From the NCBI GenBank assembly GCA_001048675.1, contig CCKK01000020.1:992001-1056000 (forward strand): DNA of 64,000 bases, given 5' to 3'. Positions 36,573 through 45,724 of the stretch are shown in pieces; position 1 is the stretch's first letter, and the number at the start of each line of letters is the position of its first letter. A model generated the notes under the pieces. That model was given only the letters and a program-made list of their open reading frames with translations, made no database searches and was not told the DNA's origin. Source of the DNA: Vibrio diabolicus. Its GTDB lineage: Bacteria > Pseudomonadota > Gammaproteobacteria > Enterobacterales > Vibrionaceae. The position numbers were made by a program, and so were the translations under genes.

Positions 36573-37463
36573 ATGCAAAGTAAAGTTGTAGAACGCAAAG
36601 CAAATCCTGAGTTGAGTGAAAGTGGAGTTTCTTCTGAGAAAGAATTTATCAATAAGATATTAGATCAGCGCAAAGAAGGTCTTAAAATCAGGCGAGAAAA
36701 CTTGGTTAGTTTTGGTGATTTTGCCATTGACCAGGTTCGCTGGTATACATGGTTTCAAACTTCACATGAAGACGAACAAATTTGTACATTACGTCTTTAC
36801 GAAACTTCATTAATGGGGGCTTGTTATCATAGACTTGCTATGAATCCCAATGATGAACTAACTATAAAGATTCTCGACTATCCTGAAGTAAAGTGGGACG
36901 GGGAAGGTATTTTAAAAACGGGGTGCATAAATCCTAATAGATGGATTGATATGTATTTCATATCGACAATTGTGCGTGATAGACCAAGTTTAGACGCATT
37001 GGCGAACTTTCCAATTTCTTTGATGAGGCAGAGCTCTACCAAAGCGGGTGAGCTGTCTTATATGTTAGTAGACGTCATTCAGTCGTTCCATCACCGTACA
37101 GCAGACTACCCTGATAAACTGGTGGCCGCGATGGACGCGGCAGTTGCTCAGGGTGATGATTGGGCGTTAGAAATCGCCATGGGTATTTTGGAAACTTTTG
37201 CTGCCCTGACAACTGACATCGGTTATGACTTTGAAGAAGTACTCATTAAGAACCTTCAGTTCCAAGAGAAATACCAAATGAGGCTCGATAAGCCAGAGGA
37301 CTTGATTTCTATAGAAACTTTCATCTCTTTCCCTTTGCTTGGTATGGCTTGTATGTGGTACGACAAAGGCAATCGTTTATCTATTGAAACCGGTTGGCTT
37401 CCTCCTTATCTCGTCGAGGGGCGCTGGTTAGAGGATGTAAAAGCAGGGAAGATCACTCGATAA
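36573..37463 (+). CDS. Imm49-family immunity protein to the Rhs toxin
   Basis: A 296-residue soluble, mainly helical protein starting one base after the repaired rhs stop. It resembles Immunity protein 49, found next to nuclease tips of polymorphic toxins. It corresponds by position to RhsPi (VP1518), which neutralises RhsP. It should bind the nuclease in the cytoplasm. AT content and codon use are like the toxin tip and lower in GC than the flanks, usual for exchanged toxin-immunity tips. Confidence 0.8.
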   Translation: MQSKVVERKANPELSESGVSSEKEFINKILDQRKEGLKIRRENLVSFGDFAIDQVRWYTWFQTSHEDEQICTLRLYETSLMGACYHRLAMNPNDELTIKILDYPEVKWDGEGILKTGCINPNRWIDMYFISTIVRDRPSLDALANFPISLMRQSSTKAGELSYMLVDVIQSFHHRTADYPDKLVAAMDAAVAQGDDWALEIAMGILETFAALTTDIGYDFEEVLIKNLQFQEKYQMRLDKPEDLISIETFISFPLLGMACMWYDKGNRLSIETGWLPPYLVEGRWLEDVKAGKITR

Positions 37464-37490
37464 ACCCCTTTAGTTAGCAATTCAGTATAT

Positions 37491-37514
37491 AAGCCACCTC
37501 TCATGGGGTGGCTT
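37491..37514 (+). terminator. Terminator after the immunity gene
   Basis: AAGCCACC-tctcatgg-GGTGGCTT followed by TT. Confidence 0.75.
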
Positions 37515-37553
37515 TTACGTTTATCGTAAAAAGCTTGCTGCTTGTTGAGCTAT

Positions 37554-37620
37554 ATGGTGCGCATTATGTTGGTGCACTAAAACCATATTGGTGCACTTAT
37601 TAGCGTGTTAAGCACCATTT
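37554..37620 (+). promoter_or_regulatory. Candidate NtrC-binding region upstream of amt
   Basis: Four GGTGC-type half sites (37556, 37571, 37590 and an inverted one at 37611) lie 75-140 bases before the sigma-54 promoter. NtrC sites are TGCAC-N5-7-GGTGCA, so these fit in sequence though spacing is imperfect. Confidence 0.55.
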
Positions 37621-37692
37621 CAAGAATGCATAATTTTATTAAAGTTCATACAAAACAATAAATTAAAGTGTAAGTGTTAGAAATGTAAATTA

Positions 37693-37708
37693 TGGAATGA
37701 GAATTGCT
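37693..37708 (+). promoter_or_regulatory. Sigma-54 promoter of amt
   Basis: TGGAATGAGAATTGCT: GG-N10-GC with TTGCT, the usual class for nitrogen-controlled ammonium transporters. Predicted start near 37719. Confidence 0.65.
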
Positions 37709-37805
37709 CTGTTAGACGCTCTATAAATTAAGTTCACCAAATTGGTGATGAGCCTAACTTTGATGCACAGGATAAGTGCGCTACAGATCAACGGAGACAA
37801 TCATA

Positions 37806-39026
37806 ATGAGTGTAACTGCCAATCAGGTACACGGCGCTGTACAAACTCTCACGCAAAGTTCCGACACACTTTTCTTACTACTTGGCGCAATCATGGTTTT
37901 TTTGATGCATGCTGGTTTTGCTTTTCTTGAAGTAGGAACCGTGCGCCAAAAGAACCAAGTTAATGCTTTAGTTAAAATCTTGGCCGATTTCGGTATTTCC
38001 GCCATTGCGTATTTTTTCATTGGATACTGGGTCGCTTATGGCGGCACCTTCTTTGCTGATGCAGAGACGTTATCTCAAGGCAATGGTTACGAGTTGGTGA
38101 AGTTCTTTTTCTTGCTGACCTTCGCTGCAGCGATTCCTGCTATTGTTTCTGGTGGTATCGCAGAGCGAGCTCGTTTTTATCCGATTCTAATCGCAACATT
38201 TTTCACTGTCGGCATCGTATACCCGTTATTTGAGGGAATGATCTGGAACGGAAACTTTGGTGTTCAAGCTTGGTTTGAAAATACCTTTGGTTATGGCTTT
38301 CACGACTTTGCAGGTTCAGTCGTTGTACATGGTGTTGGCGGCTGGATAGCGTTGGTTGCCGTTGTGTTTTTGGGCATGAGAAAAGGCAGAGTTCGAGCAG
38401 GAAAGCATACCAACTTTGCACCTTCGAATATTCCGTTTTTGGCTTTGGGAGCTTGGATCTTATGTGTGGGGTGGTTTGGCTTCAACGTCATGTCAGCTCA
38501 AACCGTGTCAGGCATAAGTGGCTTGGTGGCTATGAACTCATTGATGGCAATGGTCGGAGGCATTGTCGCGTCATTGTTGGCTGGTAAGAATGACCCCGGC
38601 TTTATTCATAACGGCCCACTAGCTGGCTTGGTTGCTGTATGTGCGGGCTCAGACTTAATGCATCCTATCGGTGCTTTAGTGACAGGTGCGATTGCTGGCG
38701 TGCTATTTGTTTATCTTTTTACCTACCTACAAAACAAAACCAAGATTGATGATGTGTTGGGTGTCTGGCCTTTACACGGTTTATGTGGCGCTTGGGGTGG
38801 TATTGCTGCGGGGATCTTTGGTCAAAGCGCGTTGGGTGGGCTAGGTGGCGTGAGCATTATCGTTCAGCTTCTAGGAACGCTTTTGGGCATTTCTATCGCA
38901 GTGATTGGGGCGCTTGCAGTCTACGGCGCGATCAATGCCAGTATGGGACTAAGGCTTTCGGAAGAAGACGAATTCAATGGCGCTGACCTAGCCATTCATA
39001 AAATATCTTCTACCAACGAGGATTGA
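37806..39026 (+). CDS. amt: Ammonium transporter
   Basis: A 406-residue Amt/Mep/Rh channel with about eleven membrane helices. Visible signatures: DFAGSVVVHGVGGW, the pore histidine regions (HGVGGW and PLHGLCGAWGG) and the FGFN stretch. It brings ammonium into the cell when nitrogen is scarce. The start at 37806 follows GGAGACAATC; an upstream ATG at 37776 is less likely. No glnK lies next to it. Sigma-54 and NtrC-like sites upstream support nitrogen control. Confidence 0.93.
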   Translation: MSVTANQVHGAVQTLTQSSDTLFLLLGAIMVFLMHAGFAFLEVGTVRQKNQVNALVKILADFGISAIAYFFIGYWVAYGGTFFADAETLSQGNGYELVKFFFLLTFAAAIPAIVSGGIAERARFYPILIATFFTVGIVYPLFEGMIWNGNFGVQAWFENTFGYGFHDFAGSVVVHGVGGWIALVAVVFLGMRKGRVRAGKHTNFAPSNIPFLALGAWILCVGWFGFNVMSAQTVSGISGLVAMNSLMAMVGGIVASLLAGKNDPGFIHNGPLAGLVAVCAGSDLMHPIGALVTGAIAGVLFVYLFTYLQNKTKIDDVLGVWPLHGLCGAWGGIAAGIFGQSALGGLGGVSIIVQLLGTLLGISIAVIGALAVYGAINASMGLRLSEEDEFNGADLAIHKISSTNED

Positions 39027-39035
39027 GGCCAATGT

Positions 39036-39060
39036 GGGAGCGGCGTAAAGCCGCTCTTTT
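39036..39060. terminator. Two-way terminator between amt and small lipoprotein gene
   Basis: GAGCGGC-gtaaa-GCCGCTC followed by TTTT on the plus strand. The repaired stop of the minus-strand gene lies just outside it. Confidence 0.8.
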
Positions 39061-39233
39061 AGCAATTGCCTTTTTTTTGCTTGGCCAGGGGGACAGAAAT
39101 CTCCATTACCACGATGGTTATCGTCATTGGTGCTGACTCTTACTTTTACGTCGTCCACTTCGCCTTCAACATTGGTTAGTTGGCAACCTGCTAAAGTCGT
39201 AAGTAATATAAGCGCTAGAGATACTTGTCTCAT
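39059..39233 (-). CDS. Small lipoprotein, C-terminus frameshifted
   Basis: Minus-strand start 39233 (AGAGGAA site) with lipoprotein signal MRQVSLALILLTTLAGC. The mature part is short and polar and ends in GDFCPPGQAKK. As read, an A8 run (39071-39078) shifts the frame, so the protein runs through the amt terminator into amt to 38988. With seven A the end becomes AKKGNC then stop at 39059, matching the CPPGQAKKGNC ending I know from other small exported proteins. Function unknown. Confidence 0.6.
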
Positions 39234-39351
39234 TGCTGTTCCTCTTAAATTGTAATTCTAATAGTGACCATTACGACCATGGTCTAATCCATATTACTAC
39301 TGTTGCTATTCTTTCAGTGTTAAGCTAATGAAAAAACAGCAAGGATGAGTT

Positions 39352-40083
39352 ATGAATTTCCCTTATAGAAATATTGTAGTACTTACTGGTGCAGGTATCT
39401 CGGCCGAATCTGGTATTCAAACATTTCGTGCGCAAGATGGCCTTTGGGAGAATCACCGTATTGAAGATGTAGCAACACCTGAAGGGTTTGCTCGCGATCC
39501 GGACCTTGTTCAAGACTTTTACAACCAACGCCGCAAGAAACTTCAAGACAATGCGATACAGCCGAATGCCGCGCATAAGGCACTGGGCCGCCTAGAAACC
39601 GAGTTAGAAGGTAAAGTGACGGTCATCACTCAAAATATAGACAACCTTCACGAAAGAGGCGGCAGCCATAACGTCATTCATATGCACGGTGAGCTTTTAA
39701 AAGCGAGATGCAGTGAATCAAACCAAGTTATAGAACATAGTGAAGACATTAAGACTGGTGAGCTTTGTCATTGCTGTCAGATCCCTTCACAAATGCGACC
39801 ACATATTGTTTGGTTTGGTGAAATGCCACTACGAATGGGGGATATCTACGCAGCATTAGAAGAAGCAGATTTATTTATTTCTATCGGGACTTCTGGCGTC
39901 GTATATCCCGCAGCAGGTTTTGTTCATGATGCAAAAATGCATGGCGCGCACACCATCGAAATTAACCTCGAGCCTAGTGCGGTAGAAAGTGAATTTGAGG
40001 AAAAACGCTACGGAAAAGCAAGCGTCGAGGTTCCAAAATTAGTTGACGAGATACTGGCTCTAGAAGGAAAAGAAAGAGCGTAA
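39352..40083 (+). CDS. cobB: NAD-dependent protein deacylase (sirtuin)
   Basis: A 243-residue class III sirtuin. Motifs: GAGISAESGIQTFR (NAD binding), TQNIDNLHERGG, catalytic His in HMHGEL, zinc cysteines (C..CHCC), and GTSGVVYPAA. The Y..R pair that favours desuccinylation in CobB-type enzymes appears in FYNQRRKKL. It removes acyl groups from lysines of cytoplasmic proteins, for example acetyl-CoA synthetase. Monocistronic; convergent with the polyamine transport genes. Confidence 0.92.
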   Translation: MNFPYRNIVVLTGAGISAESGIQTFRAQDGLWENHRIEDVATPEGFARDPDLVQDFYNQRRKKLQDNAIQPNAAHKALGRLETELEGKVTVITQNIDNLHERGGSHNVIHMHGELLKARCSESNQVIEHSEDIKTGELCHCCQIPSQMRPHIVWFGEMPLRMGDIYAALEEADLFISIGTSGVVYPAAGFVHDAKMHGAHTIEINLEPSAVESEFEEKRYGKASVEVPKLVDEILALEGKERA

Positions 40084-40127
40084 TAATTCTCACAGAGGAG
40101 AGCTTTTGTCTTGTCATTAAGAACAAA

Positions 40128-40151
40128 AAAAGCGGCTCATGAGCCGCTTTT
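40128..40151. terminator. Bidirectional terminator between cobB and potD1
   Basis: Perfect palindrome AAAAGCGGCTCATGAGCCGCTTTT flanked by A- and T-runs. Confidence 0.88.
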
Positions 40152-40173
40152 TCATATCTTTAAAACTAACGAA

Positions 40174-41211
40174 TTAGTTGTTCACTTTTAGCTTTTGGAA
40201 GTACTCATCGTACATTACGCTCGCTTCGCCAACTTCATCTTGCCAAGTACCGCTGTCCATCACTTCTTGTGGTGGGAAGATGCTTGGATCGTTAGCAAAT
40301 TCTTTCGGTAGCAGTTCGTGTGCCGTTTTTACTGGAGTAGGGTAACCAATCTCTAGTGCGATCTTAGCTGCGTTTTCTGGGCGCAGTAAGAAGTCAATCA
40401 TCTTATGAGCCGCATCAACGTTCTTCGCGCCAGCTGGAATTGCCAGGCTGTCCATCCAGAAGATCGTTCCTTTTTCTGGCCAGATGATGTCGATGTTCGC
40501 GCCTTCTTGACGAGCCATGTAAGCAGAACCATTCCAAAGCATACCAAGTGAAACTTCACCCGCTAGGTAAGGGTTTGCAGGAAAGTCTGAGTTAAATACT
40601 AATACGTTTGGCATTAGCTTTTTCAGTTCTTCGTAAGCGGCTTTGATTTCTTCTGGGTTAGTCGTGTTTGGTGAGTAACCAAGCTTAGTCAATGCAATGT
40701 GGAATACTTCGCGAGAATCATCCATCAACATTAGTTGACCTTCCCACTTGCTATCCCAAAAATCATCCCACTTAGTAACAGATGATTTGTCTAGCATGTC
40801 AGCATTGATACCAATACCTGTCGCACCCCAAATGTAAGGGATAGAGTAGTTGTTGTTCGGATCGAACGGCTTGTTAAGGAAGTTAGTATCAAGATCGGCA
40901 AAATGAGACAATTTCTCTTTGTCGATCTGTTGCAGCATGCTTTCTTTACGCATTTTAGAGACGAAATAGGTAGACGGTACTACCAAGTCGTAACCAGAAC
41001 CTTGGGTTTTAAGTTTTGCGTACATACTCTCGTTAGATTCATATGTAGAGTAAATAACTTTGATTCCAGTTTCTTTTGTAAAGTCTTCAAGAACTTCGTT
41101 TGGAATGTATTCCGACCAGTTGTAGAAATACAGTTCTTGATCAGCAGCCATTGCAGGGGTAGCGATGAGCGTCGCTGCACATAGAGCGCTTGCGTAGAAT
41201 TTACTTTTCAT
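40174..41211 (-). CDS. potD1: Spermidine/polyamine-binding protein, distal copy
   Basis: A 345-residue periplasmic binding protein with Sec signal ending AMAADQ. It has the PotD start ELYFYNWSEYIPNEVLE, and the ligand region VVPSTYFVSKMR. By order it corresponds to V. cholerae PotD1 (VC1424), required there for uptake of norspermidine/spermidine and affecting biofilm. It is about 60% alike by eye to the second copy upstream. A terminator separates the two, so this copy may have its own promoter in the 250-base gap or depend on read-through. Confidence 0.88.
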   Translation of the reverse strand: MKSKFYASALCAATLIATPAMAADQELYFYNWSEYIPNEVLEDFTKETGIKVIYSTYESNESMYAKLKTQGSGYDLVVPSTYFVSKMRKESMLQQIDKEKLSHFADLDTNFLNKPFDPNNNYSIPYIWGATGIGINADMLDKSSVTKWDDFWDSKWEGQLMLMDDSREVFHIALTKLGYSPNTTNPEEIKAAYEELKKLMPNVLVFNSDFPANPYLAGEVSLGMLWNGSAYMARQEGANIDIIWPEKGTIFWMDSLAIPAGAKNVDAAHKMIDFLLRPENAAKIALEIGYPTPVKTAHELLPKEFANDPSIFPPQEVMDSGTWQDEVGEASVMYDEYFQKLKVNN

Positions 41212-41396
41212 TTGTTTTCCGTTTTGTTTCGCGATTGGACAAGTCAATACTAGCTGGAGTTATCAAGTTGATCCAAATCGCAGTAAGCACAAATCTGTTT
41301 ATTTAGCTCGAGGGCTGTATCTCCGCTTTGTGAGAAGATAAAACTAGACATCGAGCCAGATAAACCTAGCAACGCATAATTATATCAGTCAATTAC

Positions 41397-41425
41397 AAAA
41401 ATAGGCAGCGTATTGCTGCCTATTT
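41397..41425 (-). terminator. Terminator between the two potD genes
   Basis: AAAATAGGCAGC-gtatt-GCTGCCTATTTT, perfect 12-bp stem. It lies after potD2 in the minus-strand operon and before potD1. Confidence 0.85.
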
Positions 41426-41458
41426 TCTTTTAGTCGATGACTTGTTACACAAGCTCGA

Positions 41459-42490
41459 TTACTGTCCCGCTTTCAGCTTTAGGAAGTAATCTTCGTACTT
41501 AACGGTTAGATCACCAACCGCATCTTGCCATTCCACTCGATCAAGATCTTCTTGAGAAGGAAATAGCGGTGCAACATCTTTAAACTTAGCGTTCGATTCC
41601 TCTACCGCTGTTAAGTAACCAGTATCACGAGAGATTTGCTCTGCGATTTCTGGACGTAGTAGGAAGTCGATCATCTTGTGAGCTGCTTCTACGTTCTTCG
41701 CACCGGAAGAGATAGCGAAGTTATCAACCCAACCGATACCGCCTTCTTTAGGAAATACGAGTTTAAGATTTAGGCCTTCATTTTGAGCAGCTGCAGCGCT
41801 GCCGTTCCAAAGCATACCAACGCCCACTTCACCAGACATGTAAGGTGCGCCTGGGTTGTCAGAGTTGAAAACTAGAACGTTTGGCATCAACTTTTGTAGC
41901 TCAGCGTACGCTTCATCGATTTGTTTAGGGTCTTTTGAGTTGCCTGAATAGCCGAGTTTACGAAGTGCGATGTGGAAGACTTCACGAGTGTCGTCCATCA
42001 GCATTACTTGACCTTCAAGCTCAGGCTTCCATAGGTCTGCCCAGCTTTGGAAGTCATTTGGATCGTACATGTCTGCGTTAACCGCTAGACCTGTAATCGC
42101 AACAACGTGAGGAATAGAGTAGTCGTTATTTGGATCGTAAGGCTTGTCTAGATAGTTCTTATCTAGGTTACCGAAGTTTTTCAGCTTAGTCTTATCGAGC
42201 TTTTGCAGCATACCTTCATCGCGCATTTTTGCTACGAAGTACGTTGAAGGTACCACTAGGTCATAACCTTGGTTATGAGTTTTTAGCTTTGCGTACAAAG
42301 TTTCGTTCGACTCGTAAGTCGAGTAGATCACTTTGATACCAGTTTCTTTGGTAAATTGCTCTAGGATATTACTGTTGATGTAAGGCCCCCAGTTCATAAA
42401 TACCAATTCTTTATCGTCCGCTGCCGCTGAACCTGAGAACAGAGAAAGCGCACATGCACTACCAGCTAATAGAGTAGCCCATTTTTTCAT
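41459..42490 (-). CDS. potD2: Spermidine/polyamine-binding protein, operon copy
   Basis: A 343-residue periplasmic protein with signal MKKWATLLAGSACALSLFS. The ELVFMNWGPYINSNILEQF start and VVPSTYFVAKMR are shared with the distal copy. It is last in the potABCD operon (V. cholerae VC1425 by order). The start at 42490 follows GGAGCTAACGTC; the frame is open further upstream to 42526. Differences around the binding pocket, such as AITGLAVNAD for ATGIGINAD, suggest a different ligand preference. Confidence 0.87.
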   Translation of the reverse strand: MKKWATLLAGSACALSLFSGSAAADDKELVFMNWGPYINSNILEQFTKETGIKVIYSTYESNETLYAKLKTHNQGYDLVVPSTYFVAKMRDEGMLQKLDKTKLKNFGNLDKNYLDKPYDPNNDYSIPHVVAITGLAVNADMYDPNDFQSWADLWKPELEGQVMLMDDTREVFHIALRKLGYSGNSKDPKQIDEAYAELQKLMPNVLVFNSDNPGAPYMSGEVGVGMLWNGSAAAAQNEGLNLKLVFPKEGGIGWVDNFAISSGAKNVEAAHKMIDFLLRPEIAEQISRDTGYLTAVEESNAKFKDVAPLFPSQEDLDRVEWQDAVGDLTVKYEDYFLKLKAGQ

Positions 42491-42596
42491 TGACGTTAGC
42501 TCCAAACCAAACGTTGTCCAAATCATTTTGGACGGTAGATAGAAAAACAGAATGGCATGTAACCATTCTGTTTCGTGATGTTAACGGATGTGGATT

Positions 42597-43367
42597 TTAC
42601 TTTACTTTTTCTCTTGCAAGCAACTGAGAAATTACGACAAGAATTAAAGAAACCACCAACATGACCGTTGCAAGAGCATTCACTTCCGGTGAAATACCCA
42701 CCTTAACCATCGAGTAAATTTTCAATGGTAGGATTTCATACGTTGGACCTGTTACGAACGAACTAATAATTACGTCGTCCAGAGACAGGGTAAAGCTAAG
42801 CAGCCAGCCTGCCGCAACTGCTGGTTTTGCAAGAGGAAGGATGATCTGCTTTAAGATAACCCATTCACTTGCGCCAAGATCTTTTGCTGCTTCCAACATC
42901 TTCACATCGAAGCCATTTAAGCGGCTGTATACTGTTACCACCACAAATGGCAAACAGAAGGTGATGTGGGCAATCAATAGAGTAAAGAAGCCCAGCTGTG
43001 CGCCTAATACTAGGAACAGAGCAAGTAATGAAATCGCCATGACAATATCTGGAGACATCATTACGACAAACAACATACCGTTTACAGCACCTTTGCCTTT
43101 GAACGAGTATCGGAATAGGGCAACAGCTGTTAAGCTACCAATAATAGTAGCCGCTGTCGCAGAAAATACCGCCACGTTCAATGAGTGCCATGCAGCCTGC
43201 ATTAGGCTATCGTTGTTGACTAGGGTTTCATACCATTTCGTGGTGAAACCACCCCATTTCATACCAAATTTATTGGCGTTAAATGAGTTTACGATTAGTA
43301 CAACGATTGGCAGATACAAAAATACATAAACCAACGCCATAAAGCTAAATCTAACTGTGCGTCCCAT
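42597..43367 (-). CDS. potC: Spermidine/putrescine ABC permease PotC
   Basis: A 256-residue inner-membrane permease with about six helices and the EAA loop (EAAKDLGASEWVILKQIILP). Forms the translocation pore with PotB. Its ATG lies at the potB stop with a one-base overlap, so the two are coupled. Sequence follows E. coli PotC through most of its length (SLDDVIISSFVTGP). Confidence 0.92.
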   Translation of the reverse strand: MGRTVRFSFMALVYVFLYLPIVVLIVNSFNANKFGMKWGGFTTKWYETLVNNDSLMQAAWHSLNVAVFSATAATIIGSLTAVALFRYSFKGKGAVNGMLFVVMMSPDIVMAISLLALFLVLGAQLGFFTLLIAHITFCLPFVVVTVYSRLNGFDVKMLEAAKDLGASEWVILKQIILPLAKPAVAAGWLLSFTLSLDDVIISSFVTGPTYEILPLKIYSMVKVGISPEVNALATVMLVVSLILVVISQLLAREKVK

Positions 43368-44227
43368 TAGTCTAGCTCCACTTTCTTATTCAATAATTTG
43401 CCTGCTCGGTAGTAAGCGTAAAGCATTACCGCCATTGCGAAGGTGAGGGCGATACTGGTCGCAGCACCAAATGGCCAATCACGAGCGTTCAATACTTGGC
43501 TCTTAATTACGTTACCAATCAGTAGGTTCTTCGCACCGCCTAGAAGATCTGAGATGTAGAACATACCCAGCGCAGGCAGTAGAACCAACAAACAGCCACC
43601 GATAATGCCAGGCATTGTCAGAGGTAGAATTACTTTAGTAATGGTTTGGAGCTTGTTCGCACCGAGGTCTTTTGCTGCCTCGATGTAAGTGTTGTCCAAC
43701 TTCTCGATTGCCGAGTAAAGCGGCAGAATCATGAAAGGAAGTAGGATGTATACAAGACCAATCATTACAGCCGTTTCGGTATACATAATACGCAACGGCT
43801 TGTCGATGATTTCCATTGCCATCAGCGACTTGTTCAAAATGCCCTGTGTACCGAGAACAATCTTCAGTCCGTAAGTTCGAATCAAAGAGTTCGTCCAAAA
43901 CGGTACGATCACCAAAAACAGCATAAACGGACGCCATTTTTCAGGCATTTTCGCTACGATATAAGCAAACGGGTATCCAATGACTAAACACAACAACGTT
44001 GCCACAATTGCCATGTAGAACGAGTGCATCAGCACTTTCGCATACAGTGGGTCCAGCAGACGCAAGTAGTTGTCGAAAGTGAATGTCATTTCGATTAAGT
44101 TTGCTTCATCACGCGTTAAGAAACTGGTACCAATAATCATCACGTTTGGTACCAACACAAACAGTGTTAGCCAGCCTACGATTAAGGCAATGATCGCGTT
44201 CTGAAGATTAATCTTCTTGCTTATCAT
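43367..44227 (-). CDS. potB: Spermidine/putrescine ABC permease PotB
   Basis: A 286-residue inner-membrane permease with six helices and EAA loop (EAAKDLGANKLQTITKVILP). The conserved FWTNSLIRTYG is present. The start overlaps the end of potA by 20 bases. Pairs with PotC; driven by PotA. Confidence 0.92.
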   Translation of the reverse strand: MISKKINLQNAIIALIVGWLTLFVLVPNVMIIGTSFLTRDEANLIEMTFTFDNYLRLLDPLYAKVLMHSFYMAIVATLLCLVIGYPFAYIVAKMPEKWRPFMLFLVIVPFWTNSLIRTYGLKIVLGTQGILNKSLMAMEIIDKPLRIMYTETAVMIGLVYILLPFMILPLYSAIEKLDNTYIEAAKDLGANKLQTITKVILPLTMPGIIGGCLLVLLPALGMFYISDLLGGAKNLLIGNVIKSQVLNARDWPFGAATSIALTFAMAVMLYAYYRAGKLLNKKVELD

Positions 44228-45347
44228 TGAGTACTACCTCCCAGCTCTCAACCCAAGTGATAGCGACTTTCTGGCCAAGTGAGTGGTCCACATCAGGATC
44301 ATCTTCGTTAAAGAATTCGCTTACCATTACACGCATACCTGAATCCAATTGGATAACAGAATCTAACGTCATACCTTTATAAGTACGCTCAGTTACGTGA
44401 CCAACAATGCCTTTTTCTTCAGACTCTTTGATTTCTTCGATACGTAAGTCTTCAGGGCGAAGTAGTACTTGTAGTTTGTCGCCTTTCTGTGCTTCCTTAT
44501 CGTAGTAAACGACGGATTCAACACCTTCAATTTCTGCGCGGATGCGTTTGTCATCGATGCGCTCTAGCATGGTTGCATTGAATACGTTGATCTCACCAAT
44601 AAAGCGAGCAACAAACAGGTTCTTAGGCTCTTCATAAATCTCACGCGGAGAGCCATCTTGTTCGATAACGCCATCACGCATCACGATAATGCGGTCTGAC
44701 ATCGATAGGGCTTCTTCCTGGTCGTGTGTTACAAAGATAAAGGTAATACCAAGTTGACGCTGAAGCTGCTTCAACTCGATCTGCATTTGTTTACGCAACT
44801 TGTAGTCCAGCGCCGATAGCGATTCATCGAGCAGAAGTACTTTTGGTTTATTAACAACTGCACGAGCAATTGCGATACGCTGTTGCTGGCCACCAGAAAG
44901 TTGGTGCGGTTTACGCTGTGCCATTTTTTCTAGACGAACCATACGTAATGCTTCCATTACTCTTGGTTCAATCTCTGCTGCAGGCGTTTTTTGCATACGA
45001 AGACCAAAAGCGACATTCTCATATACGGTCATGTGTGGAAACAGTGCGTAACTTTGAAATACCGTGTTGACGTGTCTCTGCTCAGCAGGAACCTGTGTTA
45101 CATCTTGGTCATCCAAAATGATTTGACCGTTATCCGCCGCTTCAAAACCAGCGATCATTCGTAAAACTGTCGTTTTACCACAACCAGAAGGTCCAAGAAT
45201 CGTCAGAAACTCACCATGATTAACATCCAGATTTAAATTACCGATGATTTCCTTACCATCGAAACTTTTACTAATACCAGATAAACGAATAACTGGCTTT
45301 CCTGCTTGCGGTTTTGCGTTCAACGTCTGTATTTCCCCCACGTTCAA
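44208..45347 (-). CDS. potA: Spermidine/putrescine ABC transporter ATPase PotA
   Basis: A 379-residue ATPase: Walker A GPSGCGKTT, signature LSGGQQQR, Walker B LLLDESLSALD, H-loop THDQEEAL, and a C-terminal TOBE-like regulatory domain. Close to E. coli PotA throughout. The frame opens with TTG 45347; GTG 45341 or TTG 45323 could also be used, since the conserved part starts near VIRLSGISKSF. First gene of the operon. Confidence 0.92.
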   Translation of the reverse strand: MNVGEIQTLNAKPQAGKPVIRLSGISKSFDGKEIIGNLNLDVNHGEFLTILGPSGCGKTTVLRMIAGFEAADNGQIILDDQDVTQVPAEQRHVNTVFQSYALFPHMTVYENVAFGLRMQKTPAAEIEPRVMEALRMVRLEKMAQRKPHQLSGGQQQRIAIARAVVNKPKVLLLDESLSALDYKLRKQMQIELKQLQRQLGITFIFVTHDQEEALSMSDRIIVMRDGVIEQDGSPREIYEEPKNLFVARFIGEINVFNATMLERIDDKRIRAEIEGVESVVYYDKEAQKGDKLQVLLRPEDLRIEEIKESEEKGIVGHVTERTYKGMTLDSVIQLDSGMRVMVSEFFNEDDPDVDHSLGQKVAITWVESWEVVLNDKQED

Positions 45348-45724
45348 GCTGGGATAATCCCAGCTGATGTGACACTAGCCATTCACTTTTGAGGCGCGCA
45401 TCATAATCACCAAAATTGTGAAATTAAAGCATTTTCTTATCTTGAAACAGAAAAAATTTTGCAGGCAAAAGTCATCATTCCTTACCATACTGTTTTTATA
45501 AGATTAATTGGCATTTAAACACAGTTTGATAGCACTAAGCTCTGTTCAATAATTGTTTTCAATTTCATAACCTTGTGAGTGGTTAATTATCAACCATACA
45601 GTTGAGATTGCAAGGATAGTACGTGAGTTGTGATGTTAGATGTGGAAAGATTTCTTTATAATAACGGCCACATTAATTGACTGGAATTCCAGTGAAAATT
45701 TTACAAGTTAATCTTGGATAAACT
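45348..45724. other. Divergent intergenic region, potA and membrane protein gene
   Basis: 377 AT-rich bases with no convincing gene on either strand. It must hold the promoters of potA and of the gene at 45725; I could not pick a single promoter or operator with confidence. Confidence 0.5.
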
